Assembly (NCBI GenBank): GCA_032716605.1
Contig: CM064571.1
Span: 11,992,220 to 12,056,219, forward strand
Direction: 5' to 3'
Length of the DNA stretch: 64,000 bases
Source of the DNA: Paralithodes platypus
Lineage: Eukaryota > Arthropoda > Malacostraca > Decapoda > Lithodidae
Notes under the pieces: generated by a model
What the model saw: the letters and a program-made list of their open reading frames with translations, nothing else
The model's database searches: none
What the model was told of the DNA's origin: nothing
Shown: positions 10,193 to 20,646 of the stretch, piece by piece
How the letters are laid out: each line of letters opens with the position of its first letter
Position numbering within the stretch: position 1 is the first letter of the stretch
Position numbers and translations under genes: made by a program

Positions 10193-10513
10193 GAAATTTT
10201 ATTTTAATTTATATAGCTGTAACCTTCCGCCATTCTCAATAGAAGCGTTTGAATTTTAGTTTTAGTTTCGTATCTATTGTATCAGACAATTTAAAAATCG
10301 ACCCTTTTCTTCTATCAAACTTTCGACGATCTTTACTTCGTAAACCCGTACGATTGTTTTCTGAATATATCGATATTTGTTTTATTCTTTTCGTATTTAT
10401 ATAATTATCATGTCATTTCTAAAAAAAAAATCGTAAATACCTTCGATTCCCCCGAGTAATATATTTTGCCTGCCACTGCTTTTTTCTATGTATTGCATTT
10501 TTGTTACCGAGTC
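10193..10513. other. AT-rich spacer, nothing recognised
   Basis: About 320 bp of unique-looking AT-rich DNA between the palindrome and the 36-bp minisatellite. Confidence 0.6.
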
Positions 10514-10803
10514 TTTTGATTACCATTTACATTGTACAGTACTACATAGTTTTGATTACCATATACATTGTACAGTACTACATAGTTTTGATTACCATTT
10601 ACATTGTACAGTACTACATAGTTTTGATTACCATATACATTGTACAGTACTACATAGTTTTGATTACCATTTACATTGTACAGTACTACATAGTTTTGAT
10701 TACCATTTACATTGTGCAGTACTACATAGTTTTGATTACCATTTACATTGTGCAGTACTACATAGTTTTGATTACCATTTACATTGTACAGTACTACATA
10801 ATT
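10514..10803. repeat. 36-bp minisatellite, 8 units
   Basis: Units start at GATTACC (10518, 10554, 10590, then every 36 bp to 10770), each with ACATTGTACAGTACTACAT. They differ only by T/A in ACCAT(T/A)TACA and by G for A in two GTACAGT motifs. Because 36 is divisible by three, two plus-strand frames stay open and translate as 12-residue repeats (SFDYHLHCTVLH). There is no sign of real coding. Confidence 0.95.
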
Positions 10804-11064
10804 TTCTTAACGTATCGCTATTGTTATCTTTGTTTAAATTATTAACAATTTCAAAATAACTACATATATACCTTGGATTTTACTGTGTATGCTCATTTGT
10901 CTGGCGATGTGTATGTTGTCTAGGCTTTTGATTAACGGGTTTAAAACATATTCCTATTGTAAGAATTGTATTTTATAAATAGACCTTGTGTGAGTCCGAA
11001 ACGTAGCAAATAAAGATGACCTCCTTGAAGATGTTTGTCACATCCCTGGTCTTGTTTTTCACGC

Positions 11065-11120
11065 CCACGCACACACACACACACGCACACGCACACGCAC
11101 ACGCACACGCACACACACAT
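11065..11120. repeat. (CA)n/(CGCA)n microsatellite
   Basis: Alternating CA and CGCA repeats lying just before the tRNA-like SINE head at 11126. Confidence 0.95.
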
Positions 11121-11125
11121 ACACC

Positions 11126-11197
11126 TCCCCGTGGCGTAACGGATAGCGCGTCTGGCTCACAACCAGAAGGTCCCGAGTTCGAGACCCGGGCGGGGAA
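11126..11197 (+). other. tRNA-Val(CAC)-like cloverleaf, SINE head
   Basis: The acceptor TCCCCGT pairs with GCGGGGA at all seven positions (one G-T). The D stem is GCGT/GCGC, the anticodon stem TCTGG/CCAGA with loop CTCACAA (anticodon CAC), and the T arm CCGAG-TTCGAGA-CCCGG has one mismatch. It folds almost like a real tRNA. The attached SINE body and a missing D-arm linker base argue for a SINE promoter and not a working tRNA gene. Confidence 0.6.
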
Positions 11198-11440
11198 GAG
11201 ACATTTGGGCAAGTCTCTTTACGGTGTAGCCTCTGTTCACCTAGTAGTATAAATAGGAACCTGGTATAAGTGGACGAAGTTGTGACGTCCCATCTGGGGT
11301 TGGTGATCGGTTACAAGGTGAGATGGGTATCGTACTGGTCAACCTAAGCTACTGGTCAACCTAAGCCTTCGGGTGAGACTGGTACCGTAGTGAGAATGGT
11401 ACCGTACAGATTAACCCTAAGCCTTAGTTTCCAAATGTCG
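11126..11440 (+). mobile_element. SINE with tRNA-Val-like head
   Basis: A tRNA-like head of 72 nt is followed by a body with ATAAATAGGAACCTGG, resembling a central motif that recurs in arthropod and mollusc SINEs (recalled, not searched), and by short repeated ends (ACTGGTCAACCTAAGC twice at about 11334-11366; GGTACCGTA twice). The 3' limit near 11440 is approximate. It is transcribed, if at all, by pol III from the internal A and B boxes. Confidence 0.75.
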
Positions 11441-11601
11441 CCAATTGGCTAAAATACAGACTACACACACATCCACAGCCATTCCAACGATACATAAACA
11501 CTTAACATGCATTTCACGCAATACATTCCCAGTTAAGGAGGCGCGATAATAATGAGCTTAGCTCGCATTGCGTGGATTCCCCTTGACGAACAAGTGAGTG
11601 A

Positions 11602-11602
<1 letters not shown>

Positions 11603-11658
<56 letters not shown>

Positions 11659-11688
11659 GAGAGAGAGCGAGCGAGCGAGAGCGAGAGT
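11603..11688. repeat. (CA)n then (GA)/(GCGA)n microsatellite
   Basis: About 25 CA units to 11654, then GAGAGA and GCGA repeats to 11688. Confidence 0.95.
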
Positions 11689-11818
11689 TACGTTACTTAT
11701 AGGTGCCCTAGTGTTACTATTGATACAGGTATACATTTAAAGTTCACACTAGCAACAGTGTTTGAATTTATTTAATATGCTTATGTATATTTTATTTATC
11801 TAGTGCTGAGTCAGTTAA

Positions 11819-12181
11819 GGGAACCCACCTCGCTATTTTTCTCTTTTTCTCCCTCTCTCTTTGGCCCCATTCAGTCTACTGTTTTAAGACGTTTACCCCC
11901 ATCCAGGTGTCAATATTTTCCTGGCGAGTGGTAGCGAGCCAGCATATATAATTTTTGTTTTGACAGCAAGCTAAATTTGTACATTTTTTGACAGAAAAAA
12001 TTCTCCGGCGAAGCCGGATTTCTCCATACAATGCTGACTCGTTATTGTTCGCCAGGAAGGAATTGACACCTGAATGGGGATTAACGTCTTAAAATAGTTG
12101 GCTGAATGGGGCCGAATGGGTACAAGCCAGGGAAAGAGAGAACAGGAGAGAAGGATAACAAAAAAAACCCGGTGACCCCCC
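11819..12181 (-). mobile_element. TTAA MITE, family A copy 1
   Basis: TTAA flanks at 11815-11818 and 12182-12185. Both halves carry the family core in inverted form: AGGTGTCAATATTTTCCTGG with AGTGGTAGCGAGCCAGCAT on the left, TTCGCCAGGAAGGAATTGAC on the right. The central hairpin is CCGGCGAAGCCGG. It has no coding capacity. The end runs straight into the 55-bp minisatellite after about 45 bp. Confidence 0.85.
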
Positions 12182-12228
12182 TTAACGGGCACCTCTCTTA
12201 CGTTGATACTTTTATCCATATGTGGTGA

Positions 12229-13053
12229 GTCTATGCCAGAGGATCGCTGTATGATCTCTTAGTATACTGACAGAAGTGTTATAGTCTATGCCAGAGGATC
12301 GCTGTATGATCTCTTAGTATACTGACAGAAGTGTTATAGTCTATGCCAGAGGATCGCTGTATGATCTCTTAGTATACTGACAGAAGTGTTATAGTCTATG
12401 CCAGAGGATCGCTGTATGATCTCTTAGTATACTGACAGAAGTGTTATAGTCTATGCCAGAGGATCGCTGTATGATCTCTTAGTATACTGACAGAAGTGTT
12501 ATAGTCTATGCCAGAGGATCGCTGTATGATCTCTTAGTATACTGACAGAAGTGTTATAGTCTATGCCAGAGGATCGCTGTATGATCTCTTAGTATACTGA
12601 CAGAAGTGTTATAGCCTATGCCAGAGGATCGCTGTATGATCTCTTAGTATACTGACAGAAGTGTTATAGTCTATGCCAGAGGATCCCTGTATGATCTCTT
12701 AGTATACTGACAGAAGTGTTATAGTCTATGCCACAGGATCCCTGTATGATCTCTTAGTATACTGACAGAAGTGTTATAGTCTATGCCAGAGGGTCGCTGT
12801 ATGACCTCTTAGTATACTGACAGAAGTGTTATAGTCTATGCCAGAGGGTCGCTGTATGATCTCTTAGTATACTGACAGAAGTGTTATAGTTTAAGCCAGA
12901 GGATCGCTGTATGATCTCTTAGTATACTGACAGAAGTGTTATAGTCTATGCCAGAGGATCGCTGTATGATCTCTTAGTATACTGACAGAAGTGTTATAGT
13001 TTATGCCAGAGGATCGCTTTATGATCTCTTAGTATACTGACAGAAGTGTTATA
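12229..13053. repeat. 55-bp minisatellite, 15 units
   Basis: Units begin GTCTATGCCAGAGGATCGCT every 55 bp from 12229 to 12999 and end GACAGAAGTGTTATA. Divergence is a few single-base changes per array (for example CCCTG for CGCTG in units 9-10), so expansion is recent. The next unit start (13054) turns into the TIR element at 13052. Confidence 0.97.
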
Positions 13054-13260
13054 GTCTATTCGCTGCAAGTAGGTGAGAAATCATGACCTCTAACCTCTGT
13101 AACTCAAAATCCGCTAGAGCAAATTGGCTGTAAATTTCCACATCTATTCCTTAACTGACTCTTCCCAAATAGCAAAAATATTAGCTCGATTACTCTTGTC
13201 GTTTTTTAGTTACATTGGTTAAAGGTCATGATTTCTCGCCTACTTACAGCGAATAGACTA
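13052..13260. mobile_element. 209-bp TIR MITE with TA flanks
   Basis: The terminal inverted repeats of about 38 bp are TAGTCTATTCGCTGCAAGTA, then GGTGAGAAATCATGACC, and reversed TAGTCTATTCGCTGTAAGTA, then GGCGAGAAATCATGACC. TA lies on both sides (13050-13051, 13261-13262), suggesting a Tc1/mariner-like target. It has no coding capacity. Confidence 0.8.
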
Positions 13261-13452
13261 TAGGAGTGTAGACAGTGTATAATTGTATTGTGGATATTCA
13301 ATTGTGTGTTCCAGTCAATTCTCCTAAGTGCTCATGTTAAAGCGGAGATACAGTGCTAAACCGTTTCAGTATCAACATCTCGGAGTATCCTACCTCGGCC
13401 ATTATCCCTAAATTAAGGGAGCTCAGATGGTATTGGTGCAGCATAATTTACT

Positions 13453-14738
13453 GGTTGTTGTTGTTGTTGTTGTTCCCTAAGCTGCCTGGCCGAACAGCCC
13501 CGAGTCCCTGAGAAAGGCCATGGCCACGATCGGGCTTTCTCACAGAGCTCTCATTGAGTGTAGATTGTGTTGTTGGCGTAAGTGGTTGTGTGAAATGCAG
13601 TCTTCTATGATGTGTTTAATGGTATGGGGTGCTGTGTTAAATCCCGGGCAGGAATCGACAACGGAGTCATCCAGTCTCTTCTGATAGCTCAGGAGAGCTG
13701 GATGGTGTCCGCATCTCAACCTGGCCAGGTGGACTCTGTCCTCATGAGGAAGGGAGGATTCGGAAGGATGGATTTCGGGAGGTCGTGCATGCAGCTGCGT
13801 GTTGTCTGTGAGTGAGTGGATGGATCGGTGAGAGATATGAGTATGGATGTCCTTCTGGAAGTTGGTTCGGGGTGGGCAGGGAGGGAGAGAGGACAATAAT
13901 TGTGTGTGATACCGTGTGCTGGGTGTTGTTTTGATATTTCTTGGTGTCTGTGGGTGTGTTGCCATGTAGTTTAGTGGGTGGTCTTGGTTCGTGGAGGCTG
14001 CTGCCAGGAATTGAGTGCCTCTCATGTCCAGATGGTCTTTGACTTTGAGGATTTAGGTTTCTTGATGTAGGTGATCTGTGGGTGCAGTAGCTGTGCATCC
14101 TGTAATGATCTTCAGGGCTTTGTTTTGAATAGTCTGTAAGGTCTTATGATGTGTTTCAGCTAGGTTAGAAGCCCAGGCTGGGCTTGCGTATTCCATCACT
14201 GATCTTATGTATTGTTTATATACTGTGGTGGTAGTTTCTTTGTTGTGTCCAAATTTTGTGTGAGCAAGTGACCTGAGGGCGTTAAGTCTGGGTGTCAGTT
14301 TCTTTTTAATGTTTGTGGTGTGCTGTTTGAATGTCATATGAGTATCATATGTTACTCCTAGGATTTTGGGTGTGAGTGTATGTGTTAGGGGTGTGTTGTT
14401 TATGGTGAGTTGAGAGATGTATTCGTGTTCTCCTGTCCAACTTGTGAGCAGGGTTGCGGTGGATTTGGCTGGGGCTAGATTAAGTCTGTTTGTAGTGCAC
14501 CAGCCATGTAGTGTGTTGAGATAGGGTTGAAGGAGATCTGTTGCTCTTTTTGGGTCATGGTGTGTGCATGTGAGTGTTATGTCATCTGCATAGGAGGCTA
14601 ATTTTATTTGGGGCATATTCGGTGTAGTTATATCGTGCATGTACAGATTGAAGAGTGCGGGCGATAGGACGGATCCTTGTGGGACTCCGTTTGGAAAGTT
14701 TCTGATTTTAGATTTACTGGTTCGGCTCAATGGTTTAA
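13453..14738 (-). pseudogene. LINE-III reverse transcriptase, C-terminal two thirds
   Basis: A minus-strand LINE polymerase (jockey/I-like) in a single frame from the MITE junction at 14738 to the natural stop TAG at 13477-13479. Motifs in order: NGVPQGSVLSPALFNLYMHD, LASYADDITLT (catalytic YADD), KILGVTYDTHMTF, a thumb with VYKQYIRSVMEYASPAW, and a C-terminal Cys/His cluster CPGFNTAPHTIKHIIEDC typical of LINE ORF2 ends. Two in-frame nonsense codons, TAA at 14053-14055 and TGA at 13540-13542, are the only lesions seen in this part. The 3' end is (CAA)n on the coding strand (13453-13474), a repeat tail used by some LINE lineages. The 5' part is absent beyond MITE B copy 1. It is dead but comparatively young. 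Confidence 0.9.
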
Positions 14739-15058
14739 GGAGGGGGTTTAGTTTGCTCTCTAAACTTCTATCAAACTTTGAAAAACACCCACAAGACCCC
14801 CTTTCGATATGAATTTGTAAATTTTTTGGTAGAAAAATGTCCCGGCCGAAGGCCGATTCCTTTTCAAATACAGGCTCGTTATCGCTCGCCCGGAAAACAA
14901 TCGACACCTAAATGGCACAAAAAGTATTAATATTGGCAAAGAAATGGGGCAAAAGGTCTGAAAATCGCCAAGCTAATGTGGTGAATGTCTTGAAATCTCA
15001 TAACTAATAGGGCTAAACAAGAGGGAGGAGGAGGACTCGAAAAAACAACTGTCTCCCC
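14739..15058 (-). mobile_element. TTAA MITE, family B copy 1
   Basis: TTAA at 14735-14738 and 15059-15062. Landmarks on the minus strand are AGGTGTCGATTG, GGGCGAGCGATAACGAGCC, the hairpin region CGGCCTTCGGCCG and the TTTTTCTACC box. It is inserted at a TTAA within the LINE-III coding frame, so it is younger than that LINE. Confidence 0.85.
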
Positions 15059-15147
15059 TTAATCTAGTCGTCCAGGTACCGCATTAATTAACCGAAGATC
15101 CCACCTTATGCCATCAGTGTGTCGATAAGTAAAAAACGTGATCTTAA

Positions 15148-15512
15148 GGGGAGATGGGACATTTTTCTGGTCCCCTTGTTCCTCATCCTTAACCCCATTA
15201 GTTTTGAGATTTTATGACGTTTTCCCCATTAGTTTGTCGATTTTATGACCTTTCGCCCCATTTCGTTGTCAATATCAAGACCTTTTGTGCCCTTTAGGTG
15301 TCGATTTTTTCTGGCGAGCGATAGCGAGCCCGTAATTGTGGAGGAACCGGCCTTAGGCCGTGAAATTTTTCTATTGATAAATGTACAAATTAATCTCGAA
15401 GGGGGATCTAATGAATGTTTCTTTTTTTTAAGTTTGATGGAGGTCTAGGGAGGAAACTAAACAATAAATGAATATATAAATAAATAAACTAAACAAAATA
15501 TCCACTGTCCCC
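15148..15512 (+). mobile_element. TTAA MITE, family B copy 2
   Basis: TTAA at 15144-15147 and 15513-15516. It has TAGGTGTCGATTTTTT, GGCGAGCGATAGCGAGCC and CCGGCCTTAGGCCG. An AT-rich run (15451-15490) extends its right half compared with copies 3 and 4. It lies about 85 bp from copy 1 in the opposite orientation. Confidence 0.85.
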
Positions 15513-15596
15513 TTAAAAGCTCCATCGACCTGTAGCGGTTAGGTAGTTTACCGTTATCAGCCATAGTTTAGTACCGTCAAGCTGTGCTGCAAGTAT

Positions 15597-15683
15597 TTAT
15601 CAATCTTTCAAATTTTGGGGGACACTTGTTACAGGCAGCTTTGTTTTTTGTCTCCTTCTTGCACATGGGAAAACAAATATAGT
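15597..15683 (+). mobile_element. LINE-II 3' end scrap
   Basis: Only the last 90 bp of LINE-II: TTTCAAATTTTGGGGGACAC, then TTACAGGCAG, then a tail CACATGGGAAAACAAATA, matching the 3' UTRs at 8500-8595 and 32786-32875. It is an extreme 5' truncation, the usual outcome of aborted LINE reverse transcription. Confidence 0.7.
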
Positions 15684-16014
15684 TGTGAAGATATTGTATA
15701 TAGATCTATATTATTATTTATTCGTGTATGTCTTCTAATTGTATATTCATGTACTGAAGCTTCTAGGAAGTAAAGTACCAGCGATGGTCTACGTGCAGTA
15801 AAGATGAAACTAGTTTATACCTGTGTTTTGCCTTATATTCTACTAAAATGTGTCCACTCTACTGTCCTATTTGAGTTCATTAGAGCGACACTATAAAGAC
15901 TCCCATGGTGTCTCTCCCTCTCCTCTTCCACCAAGTGCGTTAGCAACTCTTTATTAACCCGGGAACGACGCCGAGACTCTTAAGAGGTTTTGGTGGTAAA
16001 AGGCAACTGGACTC
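15684..16014. other. Spacer, nothing recognised
   Basis: About 330 bp without a recognisable element or gene. Confidence 0.6.
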
Positions 16015-16018
16015 TTAA

Positions 16019-16645
16019 CCCATTAAGCGTGAAAATGTCCTAGGGGCAAGGGTACTTATTTGTGAATTTCTAGCCTTGGATTCCGACAGAATTTGTAATA
16101 TTTACGATATAAAGCATTATTTGTTTTCAGTGTGCTTTTATTTTACATATATGATGAATATATGAACCTTGAAGATCAATAAAATAAGTGGGAAAAGCAT
16201 TTGGGTGGTGAAAATCGTAAATATTCGCCACCCGGTCGTATTCTCAGGCATGAGGGAGCGAGACGTACACCCTCCTCTCTCGCTCTCTCTGATTCAACTG
16301 AAGCTAGCGGGAGGTGTCTCAGTGTTATATAACGACTCTTATGCAACCCACTTGTGCTACATTACCGCGAGAGAGAAAAATAACCGATAAATGATGAAAA
16401 TAAGAGAAAAAATAGGTGATAATTGAGGAGGGTGGAGGGGGAAATAAGGTGGGGAATGGGGGGGTGAGAAACATATGGATGAGTGGTAAGAAGTACTAGA
16501 GGGGAATTATCTCACCTAATGACATATACCTTTGTTTTGAGAGCACCTGGGGTGTTTTGTAAGATTTTGTTTATGGTTTTGCTTCTTTGAGGCCTATTGC
16601 GTTCGCTATGGTGACCCTTCCGTGAGGCCTATTGCGCTTGGTGGG
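16019..16645 (+). mobile_element. TTAA MITE, family D copy 1
   Basis: TTAA at 16015-16018 and 16646-16649. The ends are inverted, CCCATTAAGCGTG against CCCACCAAGCGCAATAGG reversed. The body shares with 36752-37392 the phrases ATAAAGCATTATTTGTTTTC, GTGGGAAAAGCATTTGGGTG and AATAGGTGATAATTGAGGAG. No coding capacity. Confidence 0.8.
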
Positions 16646-16664
16646 TTAAGATCCAAGGCTTTAA

Positions 16665-17493
16665 CCCTGCTCAGGTAATGTTCCAGAAGTGTAACGAAAT
16701 TGGCAATGTGGCCCCATATGGGGACTGGCACTTTAAACGGCTATCACCCGAAAATGATTATTGGATTTTAAATTTCTTGTTACCAATAGAAACTACAATT
16801 AATGCTTAATAGTGTGTTAACCCTCTCACATCCTTTTGATGCAGAGGTTGCCAGATTAGCAATAAGAAATATATTACTCTCACTCTTATAATTACCTCTC
16901 CGAAATTAGTGTTCTGCCCACAGCTAACTCAAAGACAACTGCAGAGGTTTAAGTAAATAAACTAAAGGTTTATAAATACCCCTGATGGTAACAAAGGCTT
17001 TAAAGTATCCCTAATAGGCTCAAAATTGCATCAAGGATGTGAGAGGGTTAAGAGCAAATTACACTACTGTAAATATTAAGTCATATATAAAAAAATAAAA
17101 AAAGTAGTGAAAAAAAAGGGTCAACAAAAGTGAGGCATATCTCATACATTACATAAGCTGGATTAATTTGGTTGCAGGGCTGAGGAGGGTATGGCTGAGG
17201 GTCTAGGGTGACAACAAGGCAGAACTCTGGGGCTAAAAAAAAAATCGATAGGAAGGGGAAATTTGTAGTACACATTTGGTATTATGGACCCCATATGGTG
17301 ACCGGACAAGTTGGTACAGGAAATGGGAGGAGAGAGGGCGGCGGTTCACACCCTCTCCCAGTTGTAGGGCGATGCGGACTGACTGCTCGTCTTCAAAATT
17401 TCTTGCCATCGGCCTCCGGCCATGAAATATTCACAAAAAACCTGTTTTACGCATATTTTTTGGCCCAAATTGGGCCAATATGCCTGAGCAGGG
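16665..17493. mobile_element. TTAA TIR element, family F, host to E
   Basis: TTAA at 16661-16664 and 17494-17497; perfect 11-bp inverted ends CCCTGCTCAGG/CCTGAGCAGGG. No transposase frame. It contains the nested MITE E. Its right TTAA is also the left TTAA of MITE D copy 2. Confidence 0.7.
16821..17047. mobile_element. TTAA MITE, family E, nested in F
   Basis: TTAA at 16817-16820 and 17048-17051. The inverted ends are CCCTCTCACATCCTT with GATGCA, against CCCTCTCACATCCTTGATGC reversed. 227 bp, non-coding. Confidence 0.8.
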
Positions 17494-17497
17494 TTAA

Positions 17498-18107
17498 AAG
17501 AGCCTTTTAAAAGACCCCAGTAGCACTCAAAACATGTGTCAAAACCCCCTCCTTCCCCCCACCCTTCAATTATCACCTATTTTTCCTCCTATTCCCTTGT
17601 TTATCAGTTTATTTATCACACCAATATCTCCAACCCGGTTCCTAGGTCGTCTACTGCGCAGCATATCGAGAGTGTGGGAAGAGAAAGAAAGCAAGACTGA
17701 GGGCTTGGTCTGCCTTCAGGCCTCAGAGATGCGTTTGCCTCTCACCTCATGACTGGAGGGTTGACAATAATTTGTCTTTTTCACACCCCAAATACTATTC
17801 CCACTTGTTTTATTGCTTTTACATGTTAATATCTTCATATTAAACATAAAATAGGCGCATATGAATAAGTAATAATGATATTTATGGTAAAATTACGATT
17901 TTAGGCGGGAATGAAGCCAAATATCCTCGCTTGGCAGGAGAGTTTGAACTACCAATAGCTCGCGCTTCCCGGGTTAAACGTAAATTAGGTGCATATGAAT
18001 AAGTAATAACAATATTTATGGTAAAATGACTATTTTAGGCAGGAATGAAGCCAAATATGCTCGCTTGGCGGGAGGGTTTGAACAATCAATAGCACACGCT
18101 TCCCGGG
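17498..18107 (-). mobile_element. TTAA MITE, family D copy 2
   Basis: Reverse-orientation relative of copies 1 and 4: CTTCAATTATCACCTATTTT and CCCACTTGTTTTATT match them reversed. TTAA at 17494-17497 and 18108-18111. The right-hand 135 bp are tandemly doubled (about 17842-17976 and 17977-18111), each ending CGCTTCCCGGGTTAA. Confidence 0.7.
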
Positions 18108-18235
18108 TTAATCGCTCAGCTTATATGCCTACCGCTCTACCCAATTGTACCATGTGTACCTGTATGCGTGACTAAATGTGTACACATGGTACCCAGTCAA
18201 GTCACTGTACAAGTGGCCACTGACAAGTGTATTAA

Positions 18236-18664
18236 CCCTTTCTCTGCGGGCATATTTCCGCCATATTAGGGCTCATTCAGGCACTCCTGATTGATTAGGC
18301 AAGTGTCTGAATGACATTAAATGTATTCAGCCGAAAACTAGAAGAAAATAGGTTCAAAATGACACCAAAACGAGCTTCGTAGCTCGCAGGGTTCACTCGC
18401 AGCGCTACCATAGACATTTGCTAAAATGAGCAATTCTTACTAATGTTTAGCTACATTTGCCTTTGGTAGCAAACTGTATATCCAGCGAGACTCTGACTCA
18501 GAGCCTTCAGTGCCACGGCCGCCTGGCTGGGAGAAGGACGTGTGGTCTGTCACGCTCCCGTTCCCTTGCACTTGATTTTACAGGCTTTAAGAGGCTTTAA
18601 TTAAAAGCCTGTAGATTGCTGTAAATTGCCATGGCGTTTCGGAACGTCTCCAACAGGGAAAGGG
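18236..18664 (+). mobile_element. TTAA MITE, family C copy 4
   Basis: TTAA at 18232-18235 and 18665-18668. Inverted ends are CCCTTTCTCTGCGGG and a reversed CCCTTTCCCTGTTGG. The body has GCTCATTCAGGCACTCCTGA and GTCTGAATGACATTAAATGT as in the other copies. 429 bp. Confidence 0.8.
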
Positions 18665-18751
18665 TTAAAGAGAGATTTATGTGTGGCCTAGTTTGCGCCA
18701 AGTGACAACTGCCCCCTAGACAATTTGGATTGTGTATTCATATGTATTGTA

Positions 18752-18932
18752 CAGTTGGCCACATAAGTTCTGTTCCTCTCCGTGGAAATATAATGTGAAT
18801 GATTGAATTAAGAGTGTAGTTTCTTACGCAGTGGTTAACTCATCTGACTAGTCAAAACTCGCAATTTATTAATACTATTCCTTCTTTTATACATAAAATC
18901 ACAACGAGGAACAGAATTTATGTGGAAAACTG
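18752..18932. mobile_element. Mariner-like MITE, 181 bp
   Basis: The inverted ends are CAGTTGGCCACATAAGTTCT, then GTTCCTC, and reversed CAGTTTTCCACATAAATTCT, then GTTCCTC, with TA on both sides (18750-18751, 18933-18934). The TIR resembles mariner ends of the ACAGGTTGGCTGATAAG type. It has no coding capacity. Confidence 0.7.
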
Positions 18933-18934
18933 TA

Positions 18935-20642
18935 CCTGTATGTTTTATGTATATTGTTGGCCTGAATCTAACAGCGTGTAATTGCCGAGACTGTCAGGAC
19001 TACTCAACTGGAGGCCCACGGGCCAAATCCGGACCTCTGGCACATTTCTAATGGACCCCAGAATGTCCATAGGATAAACAACAAATACAGTATATACACA
19101 AAATATAAATAACAAAATATAGTAAAAAATATATATATAAATAAATGAATTAATAAATAAATATATATACATAAGAAACAACAATGACATAATGTTATGA
19201 TAGCCCCTTTCATACTAAAAAGTTCAACGCTGAGTCAACAAGCTGTACAAACTAAACAAATATTTATTTTTACAGTAAATTTACAGTTATCGTAAGCAAG
19301 CAATGTACATCGGTTTGTATGTTTCTACCATGGGCGGGCATGATTGATATTGTCAAATTCAATACACTCGTCAGTGCCATGGTGAAAGGTAAACAGATAA
19401 CCTGCATTATGCGTGATTTTATCCATACCCTACCTAAGTGTTGATTGATTTAGTTAGATATTAAGCTAGTTAAATTTAGAATTTGCTACTATAGGTAGCG
19501 CCAGCAAACTTGACAATAATATTGACCCCTTAACTTCATATTACTCGAAATTAATTAAAGCAATCGGGCTGACGTTTCTATCACGTGGGAAGAGTACACC
19601 AGGAAATACGGGTGGATATTTACAGTCAGTTTGCTCTACGCCCTTTCGAGTTACAGAGAGGTCAGGGATCAAGATTATTGTCAAGTTCGTTGGAACTACC
19701 TATAGTTATTAAACTCGATCGTGGGGTTAATATATCGAGTTTTTTCCATAAACAAATTACGTTGATTTGCAATTAATATATGTGTTCGTTTATTCAATTA
19801 GGCTTATATATATAAATAGCAATGCATGTGTTTCTTGCAATAGCACTGGAAAATATGTAGGCTACTGTGTAACTTTATTGAATACTATAATTGCATTGAA
19901 CCTTTCATGTAAACCAGTCATGGGTTGGCTATTAGCTGTTACTTCTAAGTGCAAAGTAGAAGCTAGATATTCAAATTTAAAGAATTAAGCATTGGCCGAA
20001 GACATTTTTTAATAAAAACTTATACATTTCTTTAATTAGCCCCCCCCCCCATCCCTAAAAAATAATAACTGCAGAAAACCGTATTAACTGCGGCACCATG
20101 TTCCGACAGTGACGACTAAGCCTACCAAATGAATGTGTAAGTGGTGAATGTGTAACTGGTGAAGTCTGACTATGTGCAAATCTGATCATATTATGTGGAG
20201 AAAATGCAACGGCTCTAAACAATAGTAATTGCAATTTACAGAATTTCAAATTAATGTGGATTATGACAAAACAAATAATATAGTGGGGATCAAACCAAAT
20301 ACTCTACAAGAGCAATAATTGTTCACTTAGTTTTGTCTAACCCGACTCAATGACAGGCTGAGAGTTAACCAACAGTTTTCTAATAATGCAATATATTTCA
20401 CCATTATTATTTACAGAGGAAACTGCAGTGCCTTTCTTTTATAATTTGTTTAAAACCATTCATCTTTGGGCAAGGAGAACATCTATTGGATGTGAACTGA
20501 AATGTTCAAACTGCAATAAATTTAAACTTTTTGGGTGGTCTGCTAAGCTGATAAAAATAGTCACTAGACCAGTCAGTTAGTAGCCGAACCCTCATTCCTT
20601 ATAATGAGATAAGGGTGGATTAACATAATACCGGTACATATG
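18935..20642. other. AT-rich stretch, nothing recognised
   Basis: About 1.7 kb, including an AT-rich run (19080-19175) and a 10-C tract (20041-20050). Open frames are all under 85 codons and show no motifs. Confidence 0.6.
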
Positions 20643-20646
20643 TTAA

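Noticed and set aside
11126..11197. Functional tRNA-Val(CAC) gene
   Set aside because: The fold is good, but a base seems missing between acceptor and D stem, a T-stem pair is mismatched and a SINE body follows. Reported as a SINE head.
11971..12219. Recurring open frame across family A MITEs ending in a conserved run (SGFAGEIFLSKN-like)
   Set aside because: It recurs at several A copies only because they are homologous DNA. There is no conserved ATG, it is about 60-80 codons, and the same DNA is the structured core.
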